A stretch of DNA of 64,000 bases. Source: Aliiroseovarius zhejiangensis (lineage in GTDB: Bacteria; Pseudomonadota; Alphaproteobacteria; Rhodobacterales; Rhodobacteraceae). How positions within the stretch are numbered: position 1 is the stretch's first letter; every line of letters begins with the position of its first letter. The DNA lies in assembly GCF_014656375.1 (NCBI RefSeq), contig NZ_BNCH01000002.1:1-64000 (forward strand), written 5' to 3'. The notes below the pieces were generated by a model, which had not been told where the DNA came from, did no database searches, and saw only the letters and a program-made list of their open reading frames with translations. The translations under genes were made by a program, and so were the position numbers. This document shows positions 17,167-25,601 of this stretch, piece by piece.

Positions 17167-17214
17167 GGATTGAAAATCCTCGTGTCGGTGGTTCGATTCC
17201 GCCCCCGGGCACCA
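17167..17214 (+). other. 3' part of tRNA-Phe (GAA): attachment site at island edge
   Basis: The sequence GGATTGAAAATCCTCGTG continues as a T arm (GGTTCGATTCC) and ends with CCCGGGC, A73 and an encoded CCA. This is the 3' half of tRNA-Phe, with anticodon GAA in the TTGAAAA loop. The 5' half is absent: the bases before 17167 neither form an acceptor strand (no GCCCGGG) nor a D arm. A 48-nt 3' tRNA copy is the usual scar of tRNA-targeting integrases. The orientation puts the island on its left and the original chromosome on its right. The intact gene should lie beyond the left edge of the window. Confidence 0.85.
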
Positions 17215-17346
17215 TAATAATCCTTCAAACCTGCCGGTTACCCCCCCACATGGGGCCTCGTTCAGCTTGACAGCATCACATGAAATTATTTAACAAGTGA
17301 AATAAATCCGAGCGACAGTTTGCCGGGAACGCAATAGGGGGGCGGA

Positions 17347-18855
17347 ATGAACAGTTTGACTGAGAACATAACCAAACTGGAAGGATATCTGGCAGGGTTT
17401 CGCGAAAAAGGTGTTCCGAACCGCATCGGGGGCACGGACCGGGCCGGGGCAGGGGGGGTGTTCGCAAACCACACGCCCGTCGACAAAAGCCTGATCTGCA
17501 ACGTGGCCCTCGGCACCGCCAAAGACATCGACACCGCCGCACAAGCCGCTCATGATGCGTTTGCCGACTGGCGTGACATGGCCGCGACCGAGCGGCGAAG
17601 GATCCTGATCCATCTTGCCAACGCGATCGAGGCACGGGCCGAAGAAATCGCCCTGTGCGAATGCTGGGATACCGGGCAAACCATCCGCTTCATGTCGAAG
17701 GCCGCGCTGCGCGGCGCCGAGAATTTTCGGTACTTCGCGGATCAGGTGGTGCAGGCAAGGGATGGACAGCACCTGAAATCGCCAACCCTGATGAACATCA
17801 CCACCCGCGTGCCGATCGGCCCGGTGGGCGTTATCACGCCTTGGAACACGCCATTCATGCTCTCGACCTGGAAGATTGCGCCCGCCCTGGCGGCGGGTTG
17901 TACCGTCGTGCACAAACCCGCCGAAGCCAGCCCTCTGACCGCGCGGCTCCTGGTCGAGATCGCAGAAGAGGCCGGCCTGCCCCCCGGCGTGCTGAACACC
18001 GTCAACGGCTTTGGCGAAGACGCGGGAAAGGCGCTCTGCGAACACCCGAAAATTCGTGCCATCGCATTCGTGGGGGAAAGCCGGACAGGGTCACGGATCA
18101 TCAAACAGGGGGCGGACACGCTGAAACGCAACCATCTGGAGTTGGGCGGCAAGAACCCGGTCATCGTCTTCGATGATGCCGATCTCGACCGGGCGCTTGA
18201 TGCCGTAATTTTCATGATCTTCTCAATCAACGGCGAACGCTGCACCTCGTCCTCCCGCCTCATCGTGCAGGACACGATCCGTGACGCGTTCGAAGCGAAA
18301 CTGATCGAACGGGTGAACAACATCCAAGTTGGCCACCCGCTTGACCCCGCGACGGAAATTGGCCCGCTTGTCACGCAAGAACATTTCAACAAGGTGACAT
18401 CGTATTTTGACATTGCGAAACAGGACGGTGCAACGATTGCCGCCGGCGGGGTGACGGTCGGGGACCAGGGATATTTCATCCGTCCCACCTTGTTCACCAA
18501 TGCCACCAACGACATGCGCATCGCGCGGGAGGAAATCTTTGGCCCCGTTCTGACCTCGATCCCCTTCACAACCGAAAACGAAGCGCTCGCCATGGCCAAT
18601 GACACCCCTTATGGCCTGACCGGCTATCTTTGGACCAACGACCTGACCCGCGCGCTGCGCTTCACGGACAAGCTGGAGGCCGGGATGATCTGGGTGAACT
18701 CCGAAAACGTGCGCCACCTGCCGACGCCCTTTGGCGGCACCAAAGCTTCGGGCATCGGACGCGATGGCGGTGACTGGTCTTTCGATTTCTACATGGAGCA
18801 GAAACATATCGGCTTTGCCACCGGCCAACACAAAATCATGCGATTGGGTGCGTAG
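17347..18855 (+). CDS. hpaE: 5-carboxymethyl-2-hydroxymuconate semialdehyde dehydrogenase
   Basis: 502 residues, a standard NAD-dependent aldehyde dehydrogenase. Visible are the substrate-path PWNTPF motif, the general base Glu in LELGGKNP and the nucleophilic Cys in NGERCTSSSR. The sequence matches the HpaE subgroup (ends with MEQKHIGF type C-terminus), and the next three genes belong to the same route. It oxidises the ring-cleavage semialdehyde of homoprotocatechuate (3,4-dihydroxyphenylacetate) to the dicarboxylate. It starts 133 bases after the tRNA-Phe scar and leads the hpa operon. A regulator is not seen next to it. Confidence 0.85.
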   Translation: MNSLTENITKLEGYLAGFREKGVPNRIGGTDRAGAGGVFANHTPVDKSLICNVALGTAKDIDTAAQAAHDAFADWRDMAATERRRILIHLANAIEARAEEIALCECWDTGQTIRFMSKAALRGAENFRYFADQVVQARDGQHLKSPTLMNITTRVPIGPVGVITPWNTPFMLSTWKIAPALAAGCTVVHKPAEASPLTARLLVEIAEEAGLPPGVLNTVNGFGEDAGKALCEHPKIRAIAFVGESRTGSRIIKQGADTLKRNHLELGGKNPVIVFDDADLDRALDAVIFMIFSINGERCTSSSRLIVQDTIRDAFEAKLIERVNNIQVGHPLDPATEIGPLVTQEHFNKVTSYFDIAKQDGATIAAGGVTVGDQGYFIRPTLFTNATNDMRIAREEIFGPVLTSIPFTTENEALAMANDTPYGLTGYLWTNDLTRALRFTDKLEAGMIWVNSENVRHLPTPFGGTKASGIGRDGGDWSFDFYMEQKHIGFATGQHKIMRLGA

Positions 18856-18874
18856 CAGGCCTTTTTCTTGTTAT

Positions 18875-18909
18875 AAATATCCCGGGGAGCACGAGGGGCT
18901 GGCCCCTCG
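18875..18909. repeat. REP-like palindromic repeat, copy 1
   Basis: AAATATCCCGGGG followed by the palindrome CGAGGGGCTGGCCCCTCG lies between hpaE and hpaD. The same unit in reverse orientation is at 25602-25646. As RNA it would fold into a strong GC hairpin and could affect hpaE mRNA stability or reading into hpaD. Confidence 0.7.
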
Positions 18910-18935
18910 TTCCGACAGACATCAAAGGAAATCCG

Positions 18936-19778
18936 ATGGGACAGATTGTTCAAGCCGCGAAAATCACCCACGTGCCCAGCATCTGGATGTCGCACACGAT
19001 GAAGAAATACAAAGGCATCCGGCAGCCCGCCATTGATGGCTATGCGAAGCTCAGGCAGGACGCGATTGACAGGGGCGTCGAAACCTTCATCGTATTCGAC
19101 ACCCACTGGATCACCAACCAGGGGTTTCACCTGAACGCCAAGGACCACCACAAGGGCCGGTTCATCAGCCATGAACTGCCGCATATGCTGGCGGATATGG
19201 AGTTTGACTACCGGGGCGACAGTGCTCTGGCCCACAGCATCCTGAATGTGCTTGAAGAACGCGGCGAACGCGCCATGGGTCACGCGCAACCCGATCTGGG
19301 AATGGAATATGGCACGCTTTTGCCAATGCATTTCATCAACGAGGGCGTGAATGCCCGCGTCCTGCCCGTCGCCGTGAATCAATTCTCGTCCATTGAGGAA
19401 AACCGCCGCTGGGGCGCCGCGATTGCCGAGGGCATCCGGCGGTCGGATCGCAAGGTCTCGGTGCTGGCATCCGGGTCGCTCAGCCATGACTTCACGCCGA
19501 ACGAACGCTCGGTCGACGGGCTGAACTCGGTCAATGGCGAGTTCAACCGCCAGATGGACTTGCGCGTGCTCGATCTGTGGCAGAACGGGAAATGGGCCGA
19601 GTTCCTCGACCTCCTGCCTGACTATGCCGTCAAATGCACCGGCGAATGCGCGATGAATGACACCGCGCTTCTGTTCGGGGCGCTGGGCTGGAAGGAGTAC
19701 GAGGGCCGTATCGACATCTACACGCCCTATTTCGGAAGCTCCGGCACCGGGCAGGCCAATATCAGTTTCTCGGTCTGA
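18936..19778 (+). CDS. hpaD: 3,4-dihydroxyphenylacetate 2,3-dioxygenase
   Basis: 280 residues, class III (LigB-type) extradiol ring-cleavage dioxygenase fold, non-heme iron enzyme. Its HpaD identity rests on MSHTMKKYKGIR near the N-terminus, the FDTHWITNQGFH segment carrying the iron-binding histidine, and SHDFTPNER near the C-terminal side. It opens the aromatic ring of homoprotocatechuate next to the hydroxyl to give the semialdehyde used by HpaE. The gene follows hpaE after 80 bases that contain the REP-like hairpin. The start ATG 18936 follows AAAGGA at 18926-18931. Confidence 0.85.
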   Translation: MGQIVQAAKITHVPSIWMSHTMKKYKGIRQPAIDGYAKLRQDAIDRGVETFIVFDTHWITNQGFHLNAKDHHKGRFISHELPHMLADMEFDYRGDSALAHSILNVLEERGERAMGHAQPDLGMEYGTLLPMHFINEGVNARVLPVAVNQFSSIEENRRWGAAIAEGIRRSDRKVSVLASGSLSHDFTPNERSVDGLNSVNGEFNRQMDLRVLDLWQNGKWAEFLDLLPDYAVKCTGECAMNDTALLFGALGWKEYEGRIDIYTPYFGSSGTGQANISFSV

Positions 19779-19788
19779 CGGGGCTTGC

Positions 19789-20643
19789 ATGCGGATTTCC
19801 AGTTTCACGGCCGGGGGCAAGGCCCTCTATGGCGCGATCACCGAAGCCGGGGCGGTCGCCCTGTCGACAGAGTTTCCCCAATGGCCCACGCTGTATGACG
19901 TCATTGCGGCGGGAGGCTTTGGCAGGCTTGTCGAAGCGGGGCGGGGCCGGGGCGTCACGCACACGGATTTCACCTTTGACATGGTGATGCCCGACGCACG
20001 GCGCATCCTGTGCGTCGGCGTCAACTTTCCGAACCGGAACGCGGAATACAAGGATGGCAGCGCGCAACCCAAACACATGTCACTGTTTCCACGCTTCGCC
20101 AGCGGATTCACCGGGCACGATCAACCACTGATCCGCCCGCCGGAAAACCACACGCTGGACTATGAAGGCGAGGTTGCGATCGTCATCGGCACGGCGGGAC
20201 GCCGGATCGCGGCCAAGGATGCCTATGATCACATCGCCGCCCTGACGCTTTGCAACGAAGGGACCATCCGCGACTGGGTGCGTCACGCCAAGTTCAACGT
20301 CACGCAAGGCAAGAATTGGGACCGTTCCGGCGCGATGGGGCCATGGCTCGTGCCGTTCAGCGACCCCGCGCAACTGGATGACGCGCGCCTCCAGACCCGC
20401 GTGAACGGTGAGCTGCGGCAGGACGATCACTTGCGCAACATGATGTTCCCGATCCGCGAGCAGATCGCCTATATCTCGACCTTCATGACGCTTCAGCCCG
20501 GTGACATCATTGTCACCGGCACGCCCACAGGGGCAGGCGCACGGTTCGATCCGCCACGTTATCTGGTCCCCGGTGACGTGGTCGAGGTCTCGGTTGTGGG
20601 CATTGGCACCCTGCGCAACACCGTCGATGACGAAGCGCCATGA
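19789..20643 (+). CDS. hpaG: Fumarylacetoacetate hydrolase-family enzyme (HpaG-type isomerase/decarboxylase)
   Basis: 284 residues from ATG 19789. One FAH domain is seen: ILCVGVNFPNRNAEY, the metal-binding DYEGEVAIVIG, TLCNEGTIRDWV, and the closing GDIIVTGTPTGAG...GDVVEV. In this operon it should decarboxylate and isomerise 5-oxopent-3-ene-1,2,5-tricarboxylate. Enterobacterial HpaG is about 430 residues with two such domains; this one is single-domain. It overlaps hpaH by four bases (ATGA). The exact step could also be a different FAH-type reaction, so the symbol is a pathway-based assignment. Confidence 0.75.
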   Translation: MRISSFTAGGKALYGAITEAGAVALSTEFPQWPTLYDVIAAGGFGRLVEAGRGRGVTHTDFTFDMVMPDARRILCVGVNFPNRNAEYKDGSAQPKHMSLFPRFASGFTGHDQPLIRPPENHTLDYEGEVAIVIGTAGRRIAAKDAYDHIAALTLCNEGTIRDWVRHAKFNVTQGKNWDRSGAMGPWLVPFSDPAQLDDARLQTRVNGELRQDDHLRNMMFPIREQIAYISTFMTLQPGDIIVTGTPTGAGARFDPPRYLVPGDVVEVSVVGIGTLRNTVDDEAP

Positions 20644-21440
20644 CCCCGGACGATCACACCGCAGCGGCTGCCGATTTGCTGGACGCCGAGCGGACAGGCA
20701 AGCAAATCGGTTTGCTTACACTGCGCCACCCTGAAATGGGCATGGACGATGCCTATGCCGTGCAAAAGGCGCTCTGTGACCAGAAGCAGGCCGATGGGCG
20801 GCGCGTGATTGGCTGGAAGATCGGCCTGACCTCGAAGGCTATGCAATATGCGCTGAACATCGACATTCCGGACAGTGGCATCCTGTTCGATGACATGCTG
20901 TTTGACACTGGTGCGACGGTGCCCGCCGGGCGCTTTATCCAACCCCGGATCGAGGCCGAGATAGCGTTCGTGATGAAAACCTCGCTGAGCGGTGGTGACG
21001 TGACGCAGGAAGATGTGATCGCCGCCACCGACTACGTCTGCCCATCGCTTGAAATCCTCGATACGCGCATATGCCGGGTTGACCCTGAGACCGGGCAGAC
21101 GCGGACCGTATTTGATACGATCAGCGACAATGCAGCCAATGCAGGCGTCGTTTTGGGCATGGATCGCCACGCCATCGACGCGCATGATCTGCGCTGGGTG
21201 GGCGCTATCACCCTCCGCAATGGCGAGGTCGAGGAAACGGGGCTGGGGGCGGGCGTTCTGAACGATCCCGTTGAAAGCGTCGTCTGGCTGGCCCGGCGCA
21301 TGGCCCAATATGGCCAGCGCATCGAACCTGGGCAGATCATCTTGTCGGGCAGTTTCATCCGCCCGGTGGAGTGCCCGCCCGGCACAGACATCCATGCCGA
21401 TTTTGGCCCGTTCGGCGCTGTCGATATCCATTTTGCCTGA
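20640..21440 (+). CDS. hpaH: 2-oxo-hept-4-ene-1,7-dioate hydratase
   Basis: 266 residues, hydratase/decarboxylase family related to MhpD. Motifs are VIGWKIGLTSKAMQ, the metal-binding QPRIEAEIAF, and PCPPGTDIHADFGPFG at the C-terminus. It adds water across the double bond of the decarboxylated ring-fission product, ahead of aldol cleavage. The start overlaps the hpaG stop, so translation is coupled. The aldolase (HpaI), isomerase (HpaF) and 4-HPA monooxygenase genes are not in this window. Confidence 0.85.
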   Translation: MTPDDHTAAAADLLDAERTGKQIGLLTLRHPEMGMDDAYAVQKALCDQKQADGRRVIGWKIGLTSKAMQYALNIDIPDSGILFDDMLFDTGATVPAGRFIQPRIEAEIAFVMKTSLSGGDVTQEDVIAATDYVCPSLEILDTRICRVDPETGQTRTVFDTISDNAANAGVVLGMDRHAIDAHDLRWVGAITLRNGEVEETGLGAGVLNDPVESVVWLARRMAQYGQRIEPGQIILSGSFIRPVECPPGTDIHADFGPFGAVDIHFA

Positions 21441-21549
21441 AGCTTGGCGTGGGGTCTGCGCCGCAATCGCGCGGCGCTTGGGCGCAAATGGTTGCACGCC
21501 TTCGCAAACTGTTTGATAGAACCGGGGTCCATCCAGACGGAGACCCCGC

Positions 21550-22674
21550 GTGAAGCTGCGCTTTGATCACGGTCCAGACCAGACGCCCTGCCAGTTCGAC
21601 GCGCCCCGGCGGCTGATCGTCGCGCGCGAGGTGCAGGATGTTGTCCCCGCGCTGGCCGAGCTGGACCGCGCCCGTGCGCAAGGTGCCTGGGTGGCCGGGT
21701 TTGCCAGCTATGAACTGGGATATGCGCTGGAGCCGCGCCTTGTGCCCCTGATGCCTTCGACCCGACGCCTGCCCCTGTTACAGTTCGGCGTTTATGACGC
21801 CCCCTGCACGCCCGCGGCGCTTGCCGATGGTCCCGCTGCGTTGGCCGGGCTGTCACCGGATTGGACCCGCGATCTTTATGACCGCGCGTTTCAGCAGGCG
21901 CATGACTATATCTGTGCGGGCGATACCTATCAGGTAAACCTGACTTTCCCGATCCGCGGGCACGCCTCCGGATCACATCACGCTCTTTATAGCGCGCTGG
22001 CCCGCATCCAGCCTGTGCGGTTCGGTGTGTATGTGCAGGCCGAGGGGCTGCCTGCGATACTGTCCCGCTCGCCCGAACTGTTCTTCCGCACCTCTGCCAC
22101 GGGCCAGATCGAAACGCGCCCGATGAAAGGCACGCAACCACGCAGCGCCGATCCGATTGAAGACGCCCACCGTGTCGATTTCCTGCGCAACGACGAAAAG
22201 AACCTGGCGGAAAATCTGATGATCGTTGACCTCTTGCGCAATGACATCTCTCGGATCTGCACAGCGGGCAGCGTTTGCGTGCCCGAGCTTTTCACAGTTG
22301 AAAGCTATGAGACCGTGCATCAGATGGTTTCGCTCGTGCGCGGCCAGATGCGGCAAGGCACCGGGCTGGGCGACATATTCCAGGCACTGTTTCCTTGTGG
22401 TTCGATCACAGGCGCGCCGAAACTGCGCGCGATGGAGATCATCGCCGAGCTTGAGGACAGCCCGCGCGAGATCTATTGCGGCACCATCGGTTGGGCCGCG
22501 CCGGACGGGCGGTCGGAGTTCAACGTCGCCATCCGCACCCTGATGGTCGAGGATGGCGCGGTGACGCTGAATGTCGGCGGCGGCGTCGTCTATGACAGCA
22601 CTGCGCCGTCGGAATACGAGGAAGCCCTATGGAAAGCACGTTTCGCGACGCAATTGATGACGACACACGGCTGA
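21550..22674 (+). CDS. pabB: Aminodeoxychorismate synthase component I
   Basis: 374 residues, starting at GTG 21550. It is a chorismate-binding enzyme: SRSPELFFR, the RPMKGTQPR segment holding the catalytic Lys, DLLRNDISRIC, and PCGSITGAPKLRAMEII. The protein is shorter than fused TrpE-type enzymes and is of PabB length. Together with a glutamine amidotransferase subunit (not in the window) it makes 4-amino-4-deoxychorismate for folate. It overlaps pabC by 46 bases, an operon arrangement common in alphaproteobacteria. Confidence 0.88.
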   Translation: MKLRFDHGPDQTPCQFDAPRRLIVAREVQDVVPALAELDRARAQGAWVAGFASYELGYALEPRLVPLMPSTRRLPLLQFGVYDAPCTPAALADGPAALAGLSPDWTRDLYDRAFQQAHDYICAGDTYQVNLTFPIRGHASGSHHALYSALARIQPVRFGVYVQAEGLPAILSRSPELFFRTSATGQIETRPMKGTQPRSADPIEDAHRVDFLRNDEKNLAENLMIVDLLRNDISRICTAGSVCVPELFTVESYETVHQMVSLVRGQMRQGTGLGDIFQALFPCGSITGAPKLRAMEIIAELEDSPREIYCGTIGWAAPDGRSEFNVAIRTLMVEDGAVTLNVGGGVVYDSTAPSEYEEALWKARFATQLMTTHG

Positions 22675-23267
22675 TCGAAACGATGCTGTGGACGCCCGAA
22701 GGCGGGGTTCACAGGCGGGAACGACACTTGGCCCGTCTGGCGCGATCGGCGGCGCGGTTGGGATATGTTTTGCCGAAGGCAAATGCGGTGCTGGACGGGG
22801 TGGCGGCCCCATCTCCGCGCCGGTTGCGGCTGACGCTGGACCGTCACGGCACGCTTGATCTGGCGATGACACCGCATCAACCGCTGGCTCCTGACGCGAT
22901 CTGGACTGTGCAGATTTCGTCACGGACGCTTCTGTCAGATGACCCGTGGCTGACGGTCAAATCCACCCGCCGGGCGCTTTATGACAACACCCGGGCGGCG
23001 TTGCCCCGCGGTGTTGATGAAGTCGTTTTTCTGAATGAAAGAAGTGAGTTATGCGAAGGGACGATCACCAATATCTTTGCTGATTTCGGGCAGGGGCTGG
23101 TCACGCCGCCGGTCTCTTGCGGCCTGTTGCCCGGCATCCTGCGCGAAGAACTGCTGGCAGAGGGGCGGGTTCAGGAGCGTGTCATATCGGCGGATGACCT
23201 TCGCCATGCAAAGGCGGTGTTCATCGGAAACGCCCTGCGCGGCCTGATCCGGGCGCGTATGGTCTGA
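22629..23267 (+). CDS. pabC: Aminotransferase class IV (aminodeoxychorismate lyase-type)
   Basis: 212 residues of PLP fold type IV: the residues ETMLWTPEGGVHRRERHLARL and the C-terminal LLPGILREELL and ALRGLIRARMV are characteristic. The cofactor Lys lies in the first half of the protein (VKSTRR). Its gene is coupled to pabB, so the likely reaction is elimination of pyruvate from aminodeoxychorismate to give 4-aminobenzoate. The family also contains D-amino acid and branched-chain aminotransferases, so the assignment relies on context. It ends 40 bases before the convergent tRNA-Tyr gene. Confidence 0.8.
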   Translation: MESTFRDAIDDDTRLIETMLWTPEGGVHRRERHLARLARSAARLGYVLPKANAVLDGVAAPSPRRLRLTLDRHGTLDLAMTPHQPLAPDAIWTVQISSRTLLSDDPWLTVKSTRRALYDNTRAALPRGVDEVVFLNERSELCEGTITNIFADFGQGLVTPPVSCGLLPGILREELLAEGRVQERVISADDLRHAKAVFIGNALRGLIRARMV

Positions 23268-23307
23268 GACCTTCATCCTTTGTGGGGAGGCGCTTGCCGG
23301 GGGAAAG

Positions 23308-23391
23308 TGGTGGGCGACCTTGGAATCGAACCAAGCGTGCGTCTCCGCGAGGGAGTTACAGTCCCCTGCCACACCTTGCGGCCTGTCGCCC
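23308..23391 (-). tRNA. tRNA-Tyr (GTA)
   Basis: On the minus strand the sequence starts GGGCGAC, includes GGGGACTGTAACTCCC with anticodon GTA, a long variable arm (CGCGGAGACGCACG) as in bacterial tyrosine tRNAs, a T arm GGTTCGATTCC and ends GTCGCCC-A-CCA. The acceptor pairs completely and the CCA is encoded. It is 84 nt and sits between pabC and rlmB. Confidence 0.95.
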
Positions 23392-23558
23392 ACTTTCCCG
23401 GCGCGCGTTGCGCCGAATGTGGGGCTGATTATCCCGCCCACGCCGAAGGGTCAATACGAAAATTCGTCCATTTTTCGCCCACTGGCCGGTGATCGGCCCT
23501 TGTCTCGCCCACGCAATCGCCGCATTGTCCGGGCCTTGCGAAAAGAAGGGCATGCGGC

Positions 23559-24344
23559 ATGGTGAAAAAGCCGAAATGGGTGGTTCAGAAGGAAAAGGCG
23601 CGGCGCGATGCTGCGGCCGAAACCGTGTGGCTGTTCGGGCTGCACGCGGTGCGCGATGCGCTGATGAACCCGGATCGGGAGCGGTTGCGCCTGATCGTGA
23701 CAAAGAACGCGGCGGACAAACTGGCCGAGGCCATTGACGCGTCCGGCATGACGCCGGAAATCGCGGACGCCCGCAAGTTCCCCGCGCCCCTTGATCCGAA
23801 CTCGGTGCATCAGGGGGCGGCGCTTGAAGTGAAACCCTTGGCTTGGGGCAGTGTGGCCGACCGGGTGATGGGCGGGGCGGGGGGCCTGCCCGTTGTGGTG
23901 CTTCTGGACCGTGTCACCGACCCGCACAATGTGGGGGCCATCCTGCGGTCGGCCGAAGTGTTCGGGGCCAGCGCGGTCATCGGGACGGCACGCGGGTCGG
24001 CGCCGGAAACGGGGGCGCTGGCCAAGACCGCCTCGGGCGCGCTTGAACGTCAGCCTTACCTGCGCATCCGCAACCTTTCCGACACGATGGTCGAGCTGCG
24101 CGAGATGGGATTTGTCGTGCTGGGGCTGGATGGCGAGGCCGACATGACCCTTGATGCCGCTCTGGACGCCCATCCCGACCGCCCTGTCGCGCTGGTTCTG
24201 GGGGCCGAGGGGCCGGGGCTGCGTGACAAGACCAAAGCCACCTGCGATCAACTGGTCAAGATCCCATTTGCGCGCGATTTCGGGTCGCTCAATGTCTCGA
24301 ACGCGGCTGCAGTGGCGCTTTCCCGCACACGCGCGTCCCGCTGA
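23559..24344 (+). CDS. rlmB: 23S rRNA 2'-O-methyltransferase, SpoU/TrmH family
   Basis: 261 residues. After a basic N-terminal tail comes a small substrate-binding domain (LFGLHAVRDALMNP), then the SPOUT methyltransferase domain with the three expected motifs: LDRVTDPHNVGAILRSAEVFG, ALVLGAEGPGLR and IPFARDFGSLNVSNAAAVAL. It methylates a ribose in 23S rRNA (G2251 in E. coli) or a close equivalent. Divergent from tRNA-Tyr. Confidence 0.88.
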   Translation: MVKKPKWVVQKEKARRDAAAETVWLFGLHAVRDALMNPDRERLRLIVTKNAADKLAEAIDASGMTPEIADARKFPAPLDPNSVHQGAALEVKPLAWGSVADRVMGGAGGLPVVVLLDRVTDPHNVGAILRSAEVFGASAVIGTARGSAPETGALAKTASGALERQPYLRIRNLSDTMVELREMGFVVLGLDGEADMTLDAALDAHPDRPVALVLGAEGPGLRDKTKATCDQLVKIPFARDFGSLNVSNAAAVALSRTRASR

Positions 24345-24410
24345 TCACTTCCCCTTGAGGGGGGTGGCTTTTTCTGCAGATAGTGGTCTGATAAGGGCGT
24401 GGGGGGCCAC

Positions 24411-24887
24411 ATGAAGACAACACAACGATCACGCCGACAGGTTCTGTCGGGACTGCTTGCTGCGCCGATGGCGGTTGGCTTAGTGGTGCCGCGTGCACGT
24501 GCTGCGGCGGCTGCGGCAGTGTATATCGAAGATGGCGTGGCGTGGGACGGGCATGATCCCGTCGCCTATTTCACCACCGATGGCCCTCTGCCCGGCCTGC
24601 CGGAATTTGCCTTTGACCACAACGGCGTGACCGTCCTGTTTGCCAATGACGAACATCGGGCGATGTTTGCCGATGATCCGATGCGTTATGCACCGCAATA
24701 TGGCGGCTATTGCGCCTATGCGATGAGCAAGGGGCAGATCGCACCGACCGTGCCCGAGGCCTGGACGATCCATGACGGGCGACTTTATCTGAACTTCAGC
24801 CTTGGTGTGCGCGAGCTGTGGCGCGCAGATATGGATGGTCATATCGCTCAGGCGGACGGGTTCTGGCCTGGTGTGCTGAGCGGCTAA
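24411..24887 (+). CDS. Tat-exported YHS-domain protein
   Basis: 158 residues from ATG 24411. Its twin-arginine signal starts with SRRQVLSGLLA and is followed by a hydrophobic stretch up to ARAAAA. The mature part is a YHS-like domain: VAWDGHDPVAYFTT, then FAFDHNGVTVLFANDEHRAMF and APQYGGYCAYAMSKG. These domains often bind metal, and Tat export fits a folded, metal-loaded protein. Function unknown. The 60 bases before it contain no visible terminator for rlmB. Confidence 0.75.
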   Translation: MKTTQRSRRQVLSGLLAAPMAVGLVVPRARAAAAAAVYIEDGVAWDGHDPVAYFTTDGPLPGLPEFAFDHNGVTVLFANDEHRAMFADDPMRYAPQYGGYCAYAMSKGQIAPTVPEAWTIHDGRLYLNFSLGVRELWRADMDGHIAQADGFWPGVLSG

Positions 24888-24980
24888 AACCCTGCGCGCC
24901 CGCTGCCGTGACGTGGCCGCGCCGTGTTCACAAGTTCTTTACAACCCCTTTTCCTACGTGGGTTTGCACATACTTGTTGA

Positions 24981-25073
24981 TCGAGAGCGGGCTGTGGAAC
25001 GCCCGATATCTCATTTCACTGTCCCTCGTTCCACCACCTTGCGCCCGACCATCTGGTTTCGGGCGCATTTTTC
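24981..25073 (+). ncRNA. Candidate structured small RNA or leader
   Basis: The stretch 24888-25131 has no gene but holds several RNA elements on the plus strand. A hairpin with CGGGC/GCCCG arms (24988-24992 and 25001-25005) has GTGGAACG at 24994-25001 in its loop, and that octamer is the exact complement of CGTTCCAC at 25027-25034. The two pairings either exclude one another or form a pseudoknot. A strong terminator follows at 25041-25073. A promoter was not clearly identified. I do not recognise a named RNA family. Confidence 0.4.
25041..25073 (+). terminator. Intrinsic terminator upstream of the CoA-binding gene
   Basis: Perfect 8-bp stem GCGCCCGA/TCGGGCGC (25041-25048 and 25059-25066) with an inner CCA/TGG pairing in the loop, followed by ATTTTTCTTT. 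It stands 59 bases before the next gene, so it ends a transcript that starts upstream of it. Confidence 0.75.
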
Positions 25074-25131
25074 TTTGCACGGGCAGGGTTGGGGGATTGG
25101 AAACAGACCCGCATCAGCCTATCTGTCGCGT

Positions 25132-25584
25132 ATGACACATGACGATACAGATGCCCGCCTGACATCCATCCTGACCTCGACCCGCGTGATCGGGCTGGTC
25201 GGGCTGTCCCACAAACCGGAACGTGCAAGCCATGAGGTTGCCGGGTTTCTGAAGCGGAAGGGGTACCGCGTGATCGGGGTCAATCCCGGACTGGCCGGGC
25301 AGGAGATGTTCGGCGAAACCGTTGTCGCTTCGGTCCGTGATCTGCCGCCCGAAACCGATATGATCGACCTGTTCCGCCGCTCGGACGCTGTCGCCCCCAT
25401 CGTGGACGAGGCGTTGAATGCGCTGCCGGATCTGAAGACGGTCTGGATGCAGCTGGGGGTCGAGAATGCCGAGGCCCGCGCACAGGCCGAGGCAAAAGGT
25501 GTCACCGTGGTGGAGAACCGTTGCCCGAAGATCGAGTTTCCGCGCCTCTTTGGCAACGCCGCGCTGGAGCAACTGGTCGGCTAG
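25132..25584 (+). CDS. CoA-binding domain protein (YccU-like)
   Basis: 150 residues from ATG 25132. It forms a single Rossmann-type CoA-binding domain as in the N-terminus of succinyl-CoA synthetase alpha: VIGLVGLSHKPERASHEVAGFLKRKGYRVIGVNPG, TDMIDLFRRSDAVAPIVDEAL, VWMQLGVENAEAR, and VVENRCPKIEFPRLF at the end. The role of these small cytosolic proteins is not established; they bind CoA-like nucleotides. A frame extension to 24913 covers the candidate small RNA and is not believable. Confidence 0.8.
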   Translation: MTHDDTDARLTSILTSTRVIGLVGLSHKPERASHEVAGFLKRKGYRVIGVNPGLAGQEMFGETVVASVRDLPPETDMIDLFRRSDAVAPIVDEALNALPDLKTVWMQLGVENAEARAQAEAKGVTVVENRCPKIEFPRLFGNAALEQLVG

Positions 25585-25601
25585 GCTCACGTCGTGAGCC
25601 T

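Noticed and set aside
21450-21482. GC-rich hairpin after hpaH as a terminator
   Set aside because: The arms GCGCCGC/GCGGCGC pair but no T run follows, so I did not call it.
23280-23492. Plus-strand frames across the tRNA-Tyr gene
   Set aside because: They read through a tRNA; no protein evidence.
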